Shown here: one piece after another, positions 52,133 to 60,051 of the stretch
How the letters are laid out: each line of letters opens with the position of its first letter
Position numbering within the stretch: the first letter of the stretch is position 1
Source: Siphonobacter curvatus
GTDB taxonomy: Bacteria > Bacteroidota > Bacteroidia > Cytophagales > Spirosomataceae
Length of the DNA: 64,000 nt
NCBI RefSeq assembly: GCF_002943425.1
Contig: NZ_PTRA01000001.1
Location: 3,534,001-3,598,000, forward strand
Reading direction: 5' to 3'
Notes under the pieces: model-generated
What the model saw: only the letters and a program-made list of their open reading frames with translations
The model's database searches: none
Told to the model about the DNA's origin: nothing
Made by a program: the position numbers and the translations under genes

Positions 52133-52471
52133 TTACGGGAAGGTAGTTTCGTAAAGGTCCGATTTGAAACCTAAAGCAACGATTTTCCCTTCGGCTTCAA
52201 TCAAGGGGCGACGAATCACGGATGGTTTTTCCAGCATCAGCGCAATCGCCGATTCCTGATCAGCTGGCTTTTCGGCGAGTTGTTTCCACGTGGTTCCGGC
52301 TTTATTGACCAGCTCCTCCCAGGACTTTTGCGTGAGCCAGCGTTCAATCGTTTCTCGCGTAATGCCCTGTTTCTTGTAATCGTGGAATTGATAGGCAATG
52401 GCATGATCGGCCAACCATACGCGGGCCTTTTTCACGGTATCACAATTGGGAATAGCGTATAAAGTATACAT
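52133..52471 (-). CDS. ArsC/Spx family protein (YffB-like)
   Basis: A 112-residue thioredoxin-fold protein of the ArsC superfamily. The N-terminal block YAIPNCDTVKKARVWL gives a single active-site Cys (residue 10) with no partner Cys in a CxxC, as in YffB and glutaredoxin-coupled ArsC. SVIRRPLIE near residue 87 contains the conserved Arg-Arg-Pro. Lack of other ars genes argues for a YffB-like thiol reductase, substrate unknown, rather than arsenate resistance. Transcribed after the 37-residue membrane gene, but a terminator lies between them. Confidence 0.87.
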   Translation of the reverse strand: MYTLYAIPNCDTVKKARVWLADHAIAYQFHDYKKQGITRETIERWLTQKSWEELVNKAGTTWKQLAEKPADQESAIALMLEKPSVIRRPLIEAEGKIVALGFKSDLYETTFP

Positions 52472-52503
52472 GGTATATTGAGTAGCAAGTTCGTGTTATA
52501 CAG

Positions 52504-52533
52504 AAAAGAGCGGCTTTAGGGGCCGCTCTTTTT
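52504..52533 (-). terminator. Terminator after the 37-residue membrane protein gene
   Basis: AAAGAGCGGC (52504-52513) pairs with GCCGCTCTTT (52522-52531) around a short loop. A/T runs on both sides. It starts 17 bases past the stop of the microprotein gene on the minus strand. Confidence 0.8.
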
Positions 52534-52549
52534 CTAAGGTTTGGTATTC

Positions 52550-52663
52550 CTATTTGCGAGGTTCCCGCTTCTCCAGGTATGCTCCAATGTAGAAAGACGT
52601 GGCCATCAACAATACAAAAAACGCGATGGGTACAAAAGTGGGCAGAGGAATATTCAGTAACAT
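52550..52663 (-). CDS. Single-pass membrane microprotein (37 aa)
   Basis: ATG 52663 to TAG 52550 encodes MLLNIPLPTFVPIAFFVLLMATSF followed by the basic tail YIGAYLEKREPRK (shown in two parts). One strongly hydrophobic helix with positively charged C-terminus, so the tail is probably cytosolic. The gene is bounded by its own intrinsic terminator, lies between hisB and the ArsC-like gene on the same strand, and has no competing long frame. Size and design resemble small subunits or regulators of membrane complexes. I do not recognise the family. Confidence 0.6.
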   Translation of the reverse strand: MLLNIPLPTFVPIAFFVLLMATSFYIGAYLEKREPRK

Positions 52664-52735
52664 ATGCGTATGTGTTATCTAGTGTTTCGAAAGCAATGAT
52701 CACAAAAGTAAGCCACAAAGCTTAAACTCTAAAGT

Positions 52736-53869
52736 TTACAGGACGCCTTTTGTACTGGGCAGATTATTAAGCTCCCGGATTTCCCGCCGTACGGCCATCT
52801 TGATCGCTTTGGCCCAGGCCTTGAAAATAGCCTCAATTTTATGGTGCTCGTTGTCGCCTTCAACCTTGATATTCAGATTAGTAAGTGAAGTATCGGTAAA
52901 GGACTTGAAGAAGTGATGGAAGAGTTCCGTGGGCATATCGCCAATTTTCTCCCGTTTGAAAGTAGCATCCCATACCAGCCAAGGGCGACCCGAAAAATCA
53001 ATCGCTACCTGAGCCAGTGCTTCGTCCATGGGTAACAGGAAACCGTAACGGGCAATGCCCCGTTTATCACCCAAGGCTTTGCGGAACGCTTCGCCCAGGG
53101 CCAGAGCCGTATCTTCGATGGTATGGTGTTCATCAATGTGCAGGTCGCCGTTGACTTTAATGGTCAGATCCAGACCGCCGTGTTTGGCCAGTTGATCGAG
53201 CATGTGATCAAAAAAGCCGAGTCCCGTCTGAATATTGGCCTTACCCGTACCATCCAGGTTGAGTTCAACAAAAATCTGGGTTTCTTTCGTATCCCGCTGT
53301 ACCTGTCCGATGCGGTCGGCCAGCCGTACTTTGCGGTAAATTTCATCCCAGTCGGGCGTAATCAGAGCGACGTAGGGCTCCAATTCCGGCGTAAGCAAGC
53401 CGCGTTCCGATTCTTTGTTAGCGGGTTCTACCAAAATGGCTTTCGCGTTCAGGTTTTTCGCCAGCCGTACGTCCGTGAGTCGGTCGCCAATCACGAAACT
53501 ATGGGCCAGATCGTAACTCCCGTCCAGGTACTGCGTAAGCAGGCCAGTACCCGGCTTACGCGTCGGCAGGTTTTGCTCCGGAAACGAGCGGTCAATGTGT
53601 ACGGCGGAAAAGACGATCCCTTCGTTTTCGAGCGTTTGCAGCATCTTATTCTGCGTCGGCCAGAACGTATCTTCGGGAAAGGAATCCGTACCTAATCCGT
53701 CCTGGTTGGTTACCATGACCAGTTCGTAATCGGTTTCTTCGGCTATTTTACGTAACGCAGAGATGGCTTTGGGCAAAAACTCCAGCTTTTCGAGGGAATC
53801 AATCTGAAAATCGGTCTGGGGTTCTACGATCAACGTCCCGTCCCGATCAATGAATAAGGCTTTTTTCAT
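52736..53869 (-). CDS. hisB: Bifunctional histidinol-phosphatase / imidazoleglycerol-phosphate dehydratase
   Basis: A 377-residue fusion catalysing two steps of histidine synthesis. The N-terminal HAD phosphatase domain (1-165) starts [17 protein letters not shown] with Asp8 and Asp10, and its other motif is [15 protein letters not shown]. The dehydratase domain (about 190-377) has [34 protein letters not shown] and [19 protein letters not shown], the metal-binding His clusters. The fusion is standard in Bacteroidota and Enterobacteria. It stands apart from other his genes in this window. Confidence 0.95.
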   Translation of the reverse strand: MKKALFIDRDGTLIVEPQTDFQIDSLEKLEFLPKAISALRKIAEETDYELVMVTNQDGLGTDSFPEDTFWPTQNKMLQTLENEGIVFSAVHIDRSFPEQNLPTRKPGTGLLTQYLDGSYDLAHSFVIGDRLTDVRLAKNLNAKAILVEPANKESERGLLTPELEPYVALITPDWDEIYRKVRLADRIGQVQRDTKETQIFVELNLDGTGKANIQTGLGFFDHMLDQLAKHGGLDLTIKVNGDLHIDEHHTIEDTALALGEAFRKALGDKRGIARYGFLLPMDEALAQVAIDFSGRPWLVWDATFKREKIGDMPTELFHHFFKSFTDTSLTNLNIKVEGDNEHHKIEAIFKAWAKAIKMAVRREIRELNNLPSTKGVL

Positions 53870-54070
53870 GCACGCGATTTTGCCACAAATTTGTAGCCGA
53901 ATCAGCTAATTACCCACACGTTCCCGCTAGTATTTCATTACTGGGCCTTGCAAGGCCTTTAGAATCCTCTGGGAGGAAGCCTAGATTTTGATCTAAATCA
54001 TGGAAAAAGTAAAATGAATAGTATATTTCTTTGATTATACTGAACATTTCCCCTACATAGTACAATTTAC

Positions 54071-54101
54071 TTGCAGACCTGAACTCTTTCTGCGTATTTT
54101 G
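54071..54101 (+). promoter_or_regulatory. Candidate promoter for the DEAD-box helicase leader
   Basis: TTG (54071-54073), 21 bases, then TATTTTG (54095-54101), close to the Bacteroidota TTG-N17-23-TAnnTTTG pattern though one T short. It would start a leader of roughly 260 bases. Confidence 0.35.
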
Positions 54102-54105
54102 CATT

Positions 54106-54366
54106 GTATTTCTAGCGGCAGGGAAACATCTGCTTGCTGAAAAGGCCTCCCGTCTGCCTTGCTCTGATTTGGTTCGCGTGCCGAACCCTCCTTTGTAGCT
54201 CACACTTTGGTCATCAGAAGCCCGACGGATGTGTAGGCATCGTTGTGGTTTATTTTACATCATTTAAAACCGACTGTACCGCAAACTTCTGTTTGTGAGG
54301 TCTTCGGAAACAGGCCCTGCCTGTGGATGACCGGAGCACAAGGAACTCTTGTGGTATCATTAATTC
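54106..54366 (+). ncRNA. Long structured 5' leader of the DEAD-box helicase gene
   Basis: The gap 53870-54366 has no plausible gene. From 54111 on, it is dense in complementary segments: GGCAGGG with CCC..CTGCC (54117-54158), GCTCTGAT with ATCAGAAGC (54161-54221) enclosing GGTTCG/CGAACC (54171-54187), GGTC/GACC (54299-54332) enclosing ACAGGC/GCCTGT (54310-54324), and CACAAG/CTTGTG (54337-54353) just before ATG 54367. This suggests a regulatory leader, perhaps cold- or helicase-responsive. A GGCCTTGCAAGGCC palindrome lies further upstream near 53945. Inference only; not matched to a named RNA family. Confidence 0.5.
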
Positions 54367-56103
54367 ATGGAGAATCAAATTTTATTTGCTGACCTCGGTC
54401 TTTCTGACGAGGTGATGCAAGCCGTCACGGAAATGGGTTTCGTGGCACCCTCGCCTATTCAGGCCGAGTCTATTCCTCATCTGCTGGAAGGCCGTGACGT
54501 CATTGGCCAAGCTCAAACCGGTACCGGTAAAACAGCTGCTTTCGGTATTCCTTTAATCGACATTATTGATCCGAACGAGAAAGTCGTTCAATCCCTGATT
54601 CTGTGCCCTACGCGTGAATTAGCCGTACAAGTTTCTGAAGAACTTCGTCGCTTGGCTAAATTCAAAAGAGGCGTTTGGATTACTGCCATTTACGGTGGCG
54701 ATAGCTACGAGCGTCAGAACCGCGATTTACGCAAAGGCTGCCAGATCGTAGTAGGTACGCCGGGTCGGGTAATGGACCACATCGAACGTGGTTCCCTGCG
54801 TCTGGATCATGTGAAATACATGGTACTGGATGAGGCTGACGAAATGCTGGACATGGGCTTCCGGGAAGACATTGAAAGTGTACTGGCCGACTGCCCCGAA
54901 GATCGCCAAACGGTATTCTTCTCGGCTACGATGCCGAAACCAATTATGGATCTGACCAAACGGTATCAGAAAAACCCACAATTGGTAAAAGTTACGAAAA
55001 ACGAAGTTACCAATGCCAATATCGAACAAAGCTGGTACGCGGTGCGTCCCGATGCGAAGTTCGAAGCCATGTGCCGTCTGATCGACTTCCACCAGATCAA
55101 ATTAATGCTGGTGTTTAGTAATCAGAAAGCTCGGGTCGATGAAATCGTTGAGCAATTCCAGATGCGTGGTTACGCAGCGGAAGGTCTGCACGGCGATATG
55201 CGTCAGGCCGCTCGTACGCAGGTAATGAGTAAATTCCGCGGAGGTACTACGCAAATTCTGGTTGCTACGGATGTAGCGGCTCGTGGTATCGACGTAGACG
55301 ACGTAGAAGCCGTTTTCAACTACGATGTACCGATGGATTCGGAATACTACGTACACCGGATTGGTCGTACGGGTCGTGCTGGTAAATCAGGTAAAGCATT
55401 TACACTGGCTGCTGGAGCGGAAAAATACCGTATTCGTGACATTCAGAACTATACGAAAGTAGAAATTACCCGGGGTAAGCTACCTACGTTTGCGGATGTT
55501 TTCGCGATCAAGAAAACTCGCTTCATTGAACGCGTACAGCAAACCATCGAAGAAGGTACGTCTGAATTTTACGCTGATGTACTGAGCACGCTGGAAGAAG
55601 CTGGCTACGAACCAAATGCTATCGTTTCTGCCTTAGCTCAACTCAACCTGGGTGGTGTAAAAACAACCGAGGATAACTTGGAAGAACAACCCCGTAACAA
55701 ATTCGAAGGCCGTGATGCTCGCGGTGGAGACCGGAATGGTCGCTTTGGAGATCGTCGCGGTAATGAACGTTTCGGAGATCGTAAAGGAAGCTTCGGCGAA
55801 CGTAATGGAAACACCCGTGACCGTGTGGATCGTGAAGGCAAACCCTTCCGCCGTGGTGCTGATGCCGGAATGGTTCGTCTGTTCATTAACATTGGTAAGA
55901 ATTTCAAAATTACGCCTAGCCACATTGTAGGAGCCATTACGGGCGAAACGGGTCTGCCGGGTAAAGTCATCGGTCAGATCGACTTGTTCGATAGCTACTC
56001 TTTTGTGGACGTTCCTAAAGAACACCAACAAACGATCCTGAGTGCACTCGATGGTAACACCATCAAAGGCAAGCGGGTGAATGTGGAAGTGGCAAAAGGA
56101 TAA
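54367..56103 (+). CDS. deaD: DEAD/DEAH-box ATP-dependent RNA helicase (DeaD/CsdA-like)
   Basis: A 578-residue helicase of the DeaD/CsdA/DbpA type, used in ribosome assembly and cold-adapted RNA remodelling. Motifs in order: Q-motif GFVAPSPIQAESIPHLL, AQTGTGKTAAFGIP near 48, PTRELA, GTPGR, VLDEADEMLDMGF near 156, FFSATMP near 184, ARGIDV, HRIGRTGRAG near 332. A flexible linker (about 445-500) repeats RFGDR/GERNG/NRGD elements, then a DbpA-type RNA-binding domain (about 505-578). Codon choice is strongly biased to CGT Arg, unlike neighbours, as in highly expressed genes. Preceded by a structured leader. Confidence 0.93.
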   Translation: MENQILFADLGLSDEVMQAVTEMGFVAPSPIQAESIPHLLEGRDVIGQAQTGTGKTAAFGIPLIDIIDPNEKVVQSLILCPTRELAVQVSEELRRLAKFKRGVWITAIYGGDSYERQNRDLRKGCQIVVGTPGRVMDHIERGSLRLDHVKYMVLDEADEMLDMGFREDIESVLADCPEDRQTVFFSATMPKPIMDLTKRYQKNPQLVKVTKNEVTNANIEQSWYAVRPDAKFEAMCRLIDFHQIKLMLVFSNQKARVDEIVEQFQMRGYAAEGLHGDMRQAARTQVMSKFRGGTTQILVATDVAARGIDVDDVEAVFNYDVPMDSEYYVHRIGRTGRAGKSGKAFTLAAGAEKYRIRDIQNYTKVEITRGKLPTFADVFAIKKTRFIERVQQTIEEGTSEFYADVLSTLEEAGYEPNAIVSALAQLNLGGVKTTEDNLEEQPRNKFEGRDARGGDRNGRFGDRRGNERFGDRKGSFGERNGNTRDRVDREGKPFRRGADAGMVRLFINIGKNFKITPSHIVGAITGETGLPGKVIGQIDLFDSYSFVDVPKEHQQTILSALDGNTIKGKRVNVEVAKG

Positions 56104-56107
56104 ATTT

Positions 56108-56143
56108 AGTGGTCAGTTTCTAGTGTACTGTTTTCAGTTTTAA
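56108..56143. repeat. Half-copy of repeat family A
   Basis: AGTGGTCAGTTTCTAGTGTA and the following CTGTTTTCAGTTTTAAC resemble the reverse complement of the right arm at 43668-43707. It lies between the helicase stop and its terminator. Confidence 0.4.
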
Positions 56144-56160
56144 CTTGACAACTTGAAATA

Positions 56161-56199
56161 AAAAAAGCCTCTGTGACGAATCGTTGCAGAGGCTTTTTT
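56161..56199 (+). terminator. Terminator after the helicase gene
   Basis: AAAAAAGCCTCTG pairs perfectly with CAGAGGCTTTTTT around a 13-base loop and ends in a T run. Confidence 0.92.
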
Positions 56200-56341
56200 C
56201 ATGTTTAAAAATTTCTTGCTTCTCGCTTAATTAGTCAATAAATATGATTTACAAAATATTAAAACACTGATTTTCAATACTATATAAGCTTAAAGGTTTA
56301 TAAAAACTATAAATAGCAAACCGAAAGCTTTACACTCCCCT

Positions 56342-56377
56342 GTTAAAGAAAGTTAAGGCTTTAAACGTGCGTTAAGG
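56342..56377 (+). promoter_or_regulatory. Three GTTAARG direct repeats upstream of a small secreted protein gene
   Basis: GTTAAAG (56342-56348), GTTAAGG (56352-56358) and GTTAAGG (56371-56377) start 10 and 19 bases apart, near-helical spacing, 46-81 bases before ATG 56423. Possible activator sites; the rest of 56200-56422 is AT-rich with no gene. Confidence 0.3.
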
Positions 56378-56422
56378 TTTCTGTTCTTAGTCTTGAATTT
56401 GAACAAAAAACGAAAAAACGCC

Positions 56423-56833
56423 ATGAAAACCTCCTTTTTCTCCAAAGCCCTTTTTGTCGCCGCTACGCTGATGATTGGTACTGCTGCCTGCACGCAGGCT
56501 CAGCCCTACGGACGGTACGATGATCGATATGATCGTCGGGATCGGTACGAAGATCGCCGCTATAACAACCGAGGCCGCTTTAATCCTGAATTTCGGCAAC
56601 AGCAACAAAATAGAAGAATCGAACAGGGTATCCGATCGGGTCAGTTATCTCGTCGGGAAGTACGGGACCTGAAACGGTTACAATCGCAAACCGATCGGGC
56701 CATTTATGCAGCTCGCTCCAATGGTTATACTTCACCCCGCGAACGAGCCCTCATTAGTGACTTACAAGATCGAATCGACCGGGCCATTACCTGGGAAAGA
56801 CGCGATGGACAGGGATACCCTAACCGCTGGTAA
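56423..56833 (+). CDS. Small exported Arg/Tyr/Asp-rich protein of unknown function
   Basis: A 136-residue protein. The start MKTSFFSKALFVAATLMIG gives a signal peptide, with TAAC suggesting lipoprotein or TQAQ a normal cleavage site. Residues about 28-50 are a low-complexity RYDDRYDRRDRYED stretch. The folded part (about 65-130, RIEQGIRSGQLSRREVRDLKRL, RALISDLQDRIDRAI) is helical, and recalls periplasmic proteins with paired SGxLTxxE-type helices. The longer frame from 56393 lacks support. Envelope stress or structural role possible. Confidence 0.7.
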   Translation: MKTSFFSKALFVAATLMIGTAACTQAQPYGRYDDRYDRRDRYEDRRYNNRGRFNPEFRQQQQNRRIEQGIRSGQLSRREVRDLKRLQSQTDRAIYAARSNGYTSPRERALISDLQDRIDRAITWERRDGQGYPNRW

Positions 56834-56916
56834 AGTACTGGAAGCCCTAGGTACGTGTGATGGGGAAGAGCAATAGGGCTTCCTTTTAAATCGAGTGATT
56901 GGTTTGACAGGTGAGC

Positions 56917-56949
56917 GGAGTGGTCGGTGAATTTTCGCCGACCACTTTT
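56917..56949 (+). terminator. Terminator with U tract between two envelope protein genes
   Basis: AGTGGTCGG (56919-56927) pairs with CCGACCACT (56938-56946), extended inward by GAA/TTC across a T-G pair, then a T run. Confidence 0.88.
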
Positions 56950-57132
56950 TTTGTAACCGATAGCCAAAATTCTGAGGTTATGCCTTGCCCCACCAGTGCT
57001 TCATTTGTTGATAAAACCCCAAACTGTAGATTTTCCTACCCGCCTTGTCAAAATCTACTAAGCCTACTAGGGGGCTTGGCACTTTTTTTTAGTAGTAGTA
57101 GCCGGATTAATTACCTAAACAACATTATCTCC

Positions 57133-57747
57133 ATGAAAGCAATTCGTTTATATGCAAGTTTGGCTCTGGTAGCTGTACTGGCTTCCTTCAGCTTTAATTC
57201 ATTCGCTCAAGTAGGTTTCACGTTACACGGTACGGCCGCAGCCCCCAATTTAGACAATGCTCAAGTTAAACCGGGTGTAGGTGCTGGCTTGAAAGTATTC
57301 TTAGGCCCCAACGTTGCTGTAGGTGCAGCCGCTAAATACATCGCTATTGCTTATGACTATAATCAGTCTGCCGGAGACAACCTGGAAAACAAAGGCTCGT
57401 TGGTTCCATTGACGGGTACCTTGGACATCTTCCTGACGAGTGGTGTCGTTCGTCCTTACATTGGAGCTGAAGCAGGGGTGTATCTGCGTACGACGAAAGT
57501 AAATCTGGCCGGTGCTGAAATTTACAAGTCTACGGATACGCGATTTGGAGCCGCTCCTAAAGTAGGTTTGGCTTTTGCTCTGGGTGGCGTAGGTCTGTTT
57601 GCTGAAGGTAGCTATAACTTCATTTTTGGCAACAAAGATGGCAGTACGACTGCGGGTAATGTAAACAACATTCGTTGGGAAAACCCCAGCAAACTATGGG
57701 CAGTTAACGTAGGTGTGACGTTCGGATTTCCCCGTACGAACAACTAA
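57133..57747 (+). CDS. Outer membrane beta-barrel protein (porin/OmpW-like)
   Basis: A 204-residue exported protein. ATG 57133 is chosen because it opens a signal peptide (LYASLALVAVLASFSFNSFAQ); the frame from 56911 includes the terminator region. The mature part is a series of amphipathic strands rich in Gly and aromatic residues (VGFTLHGTAAAPNL, GVGAGLKVFLGPNVAVGAAAKYIAIAY, VGLFAEGSYNFIFG) ending in NVGVTFGFPRTNN. Fits a small eight-strand barrel of the OmpA/OmpW-like type. A stem (CTACTAA...TTAGTAG with inner AAGCC/GGCTT, about 57055-57097) lies in its leader. Confidence 0.82.
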   Translation: MKAIRLYASLALVAVLASFSFNSFAQVGFTLHGTAAAPNLDNAQVKPGVGAGLKVFLGPNVAVGAAAKYIAIAYDYNQSAGDNLENKGSLVPLTGTLDIFLTSGVVRPYIGAEAGVYLRTTKVNLAGAEIYKSTDTRFGAAPKVGLAFALGGVGLFAEGSYNFIFGNKDGSTTAGNVNNIRWENPSKLWAVNVGVTFGFPRTNN

Positions 57748-57765
57748 GGAAACCTCCTAAACCCT

Positions 57766-58530
57766 TTAAAAACGAAGGACAAAATGCTGGGTTGGTTGTT
57801 TCTTTCGAAAGAATACTAGACCCACAAAAAATAAGTCGATCGTAACGGTGACACTTGGATGAGCCTGGATTTCGGTCCAGGCTTTTTCCATTTCCTTGGA
57901 CCAGTGAATATCATCGAAGACAAAAACGCTATCGGCATGAGCCTTACGCAGGCAGGTTTCAAAGTATCGAACGGTGGGCTCATACCGATGATTGGCGTCG
58001 AAGAAAGCAAAATCAATTTGGGAAACTTGTTCGACCTGAGCCTTCAGCGTTTCATCCAGATTACCCGTTACAATACTTACCTGCGGAGCAGAATGTAAAT
58101 TACTAGCAGCTACCCGGGCGGTTTCTGGGCAACCCTCAAAACTATAAATCTTGCTTTTCGGGGCGGCTTTAGCCTCGTATAAAGTCGTAATGCCCAATGA
58201 CGTTCCCAGATCAAAAATGATTTTGGGTTGAAAGTGAGCAATGAGGCGATACAGTAACTGAGAAAATTTGGGCGTTTTCTGAGCATTCTTGGCAATGGTC
58301 GAGATTTTACGCCTTGGAGCATTCGTGCGGCGGGAGCCAGCACCGTAGTCTACAATTTCAATTTCATCCGTACAAGCTTTCATGGCCGCACGAATGCGTT
58401 CAATCTCTTCAAAGACCGGCTGCTTTTCCCGGGAACGAATGACTTGGGTATATAAATCGAAAACGAACGGGGAATGTAATCCATGTTCGTTTCCGGCGGT
58501 AAACAGGTACCGAAGGTAAGAAGCAATCAA
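57766..58530 (-). CDS. Class I SAM-dependent methyltransferase (O-methyltransferase-like)
   Basis: A 254-residue protein with the fold of caffeoyl-CoA-type O-methyltransferases. Motif I is IIFDLGTSLGITTLYEA near 109, followed by KIYSFEGCPETARVA, IDFAFFDANHRYEPTVRYFE and VFDDIHWSKEM, which supply metal and SAM contacts. The N-terminus (SYLRYLFTAGNEHGLHSPFVFDLY) is a conserved extension I associate with Bacteroidota members. Substrate unknown. Convergent with the barrel gene, divergent from nothing nearby. Confidence 0.87.
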   Translation of the reverse strand: MIASYLRYLFTAGNEHGLHSPFVFDLYTQVIRSREKQPVFEEIERIRAAMKACTDEIEIVDYGAGSRRTNAPRRKISTIAKNAQKTPKFSQLLYRLIAHFQPKIIFDLGTSLGITTLYEAKAAPKSKIYSFEGCPETARVAASNLHSAPQVSIVTGNLDETLKAQVEQVSQIDFAFFDANHRYEPTVRYFETCLRKAHADSVFVFDDIHWSKEMEKAWTEIQAHPSVTVTIDLFFVGLVFFRKKQPTQHFVLRF

Positions 58531-58620
58531 AATGGTTCTTGCTTATCGCATCCAGATTTCCCTTCGCTCAAAGCTTCAATTAAAAGTGGATATAATCGTA
58601 AAACGAACTATTCGTAAAGA

Positions 58621-59007
58621 TTAGTTGAGCTTGTAGGGTACAATCAGCAAGAACTCTGGAATCTGAACCAGAAACTCGCGACCATCGTACATTCGTTCCA
58701 TCAAGTAACTACCCGCCATTTTGCCCATGGTGGTTTGCAGGTTACTACCGGATACGTACTCGTGCACCTGGCCGGGTTCGAGTATAGGTTGCTGGCCAAT
58801 AACGCCCTCCCCTTCTACTTCGCGGGTTACGCCATTGGAGTCGTAAATGAACCAATGGCGGCGACGCAACCGAATCGTATGATCCGACTGGTTTTCGATA
58901 CGCACGCGATACGTAAATACAAAATGCTGCAGGGAAGCATTGGAATGATCGGAAATGAATTCCGTAATCACACTAACTTTGATGCCTTCCGTGATGGCCG
59001 TTACCAT
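58621..59007 (-). CDS. apaG: ApaG protein (Co2+/Mg2+ efflux family)
   Basis: A 128-residue ApaG, with the immunoglobulin-like DUF525 fold. Family blocks are visible: HFVFTYRVRIENQSDHTIRLRRRHWFI, GVIGQQPILEPGQVHEYVSG, and a final MAGSYLMERMYDGREFLVQIPEF. Linked in enterobacteria to metal homeostasis and protein stability; the precise activity is not settled. Monocistronic. Confidence 0.94.
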   Translation of the reverse strand: MVTAITEGIKVSVITEFISDHSNASLQHFVFTYRVRIENQSDHTIRLRRRHWFIYDSNGVTREVEGEGVIGQQPILEPGQVHEYVSGSNLQTTMGKMAGSYLMERMYDGREFLVQIPEFLLIVPYKLN

Positions 59008-59173
59008 AATCGTGTCCTTGTTTGACGAAACTGCTAAAAGCTAATCAAATCGAAATTAACCGTCAGCAAGATACGGGGCAAATCCTGGAATTGATTTTTA
59101 TATTTTTTAATCCCGGGGTATTCTTGCTCATGCGTGGAATATCCTGGCTTCGACTTCTCTAATTAACTGCCGT

Positions 59174-59839
59174 ATGAACGTTCAAATTGCCGAATCGTGG
59201 AAACCGTATTTACAACCGGAATTCGAAAAACCGTATTTCGGTGACTTAGTATCCTTTATCAAAAATGAGTATGCCACCCAACGGGTTTATCCACCGGGCA
59301 AGCTGATGTTTAACGCGTTTAATCATTGTTCGTTCGAGGATACTAAAGTGGTCATTTTGGGTCAGGACCCTTACCACGGCCCTAATCAGGCGAATGGGAT
59401 GGCGTTTTCCGTTAATGAAGGAATTCGGACTCCGCCTTCGCTAGTTAATATATTCAAGGAAATCAAAGACGATTTAGGCAAGCCCATACCCAAGTCCGGT
59501 GATCTCACCCGCTGGGCCGATCAGGGCGTATTGCTGCTCAACTCGACCCTCACCGTACGTGAAGGACAGGCAGGTTCGCACCAGGGCAAAGGCTGGGAAA
59601 CTTTCACCGATGCGGTTATCCGGATTTTATCCGAAGAAAAAGAAAATCTGGTATTTCTACTTTGGGGAGCTTATGCTCAGAAAAAAGGAGCCGTTATTTC
59701 GCCCGATAAACATTTAATTCTGAAAGCGAAACACCCTTCGCCGATGTCGGCCAACTATGGAGGCTGGTTTGGCTGCAAACATTTCAGCCAAACCAATACC
59801 TACCTTCATAGTAAGGGATTACCGGAAATTGATTGGTAA
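59174..59839 (+). CDS. ung: Uracil-DNA glycosylase, family 1
   Basis: A 221-residue enzyme that removes uracil from DNA and starts base-excision repair. The water-activating loop is ILGQDPYHGPNQANGMAFSV (catalytic Asp in GQDPYH near 65), the uracil-recognition segment is LLLNSTLTV and the Leu-intercalation loop is HPSPMSANYGGW near 185. Met replaces the usual Leu in the HPSPLS motif; other family-1 enzymes also vary here. Length is standard. A terminator follows. Confidence 0.96.
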   Translation: MNVQIAESWKPYLQPEFEKPYFGDLVSFIKNEYATQRVYPPGKLMFNAFNHCSFEDTKVVILGQDPYHGPNQANGMAFSVNEGIRTPPSLVNIFKEIKDDLGKPIPKSGDLTRWADQGVLLLNSTLTVREGQAGSHQGKGWETFTDAVIRILSEEKENLVFLLWGAYAQKKGAVISPDKHLILKAKHPSPMSANYGGWFGCKHFSQTNTYLHSKGLPEIDW

Positions 59840-59878
59840 GGTGGGGATTAATACGTTGCTTTCTTAGGCTTTTACTGG

Positions 59879-59910
59879 GCCCGCTGGTACGCTGGTACGA
59901 GCGGGCTTTA
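59879..59910. terminator. Terminator after ung
   Basis: GCCCGCT (59879-59885) pairs with AGCGGGC (59900-59906), loop GGTACGCTGGTACG, then TTTATT. The rest of the gap 59911-60051 shows no gene. Confidence 0.75.
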
Positions 59911-60051
59911 TTCATGTGGGTATCCGCTTATCACGCCTATCAACCGATACGTTTTTTAGGCTGTATCAACGTTTGGTGTGAAGGGTTTGGATCGATTTAA
60001 CGCTACCTATCTTTACTGTGCGGGACGCCGCTCCTTCTTTCGCAAAGCTTT

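Noticed and set aside
52133-52471. Arsenate resistance gene
   Set aside because: The protein is ArsC-like but has no arsB, arsR or acr3 neighbours; a YffB-like role is more likely.
53123-53695. 190-residue plus-strand frame
   Set aside because: Antisense to hisB, whose two catalytic domains are intact.
54171-54187. GGTTCG-CGTGC-CGAACC stem considered as a tRNA T-arm
   Set aside because: No acceptor stem, anticodon arm or GTTCRANNC loop is found around it.
53910-54203. 97-residue minus-strand frame in the gap before the helicase gene
   Set aside because: Mixed composition with no motif, and it covers the structured leader. Better read as non-coding.
56911-57132. N-terminal extension of the barrel protein
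   Set aside because: It would encode the terminator and A/T-rich leader; the signal peptide begins at ATG 57133.
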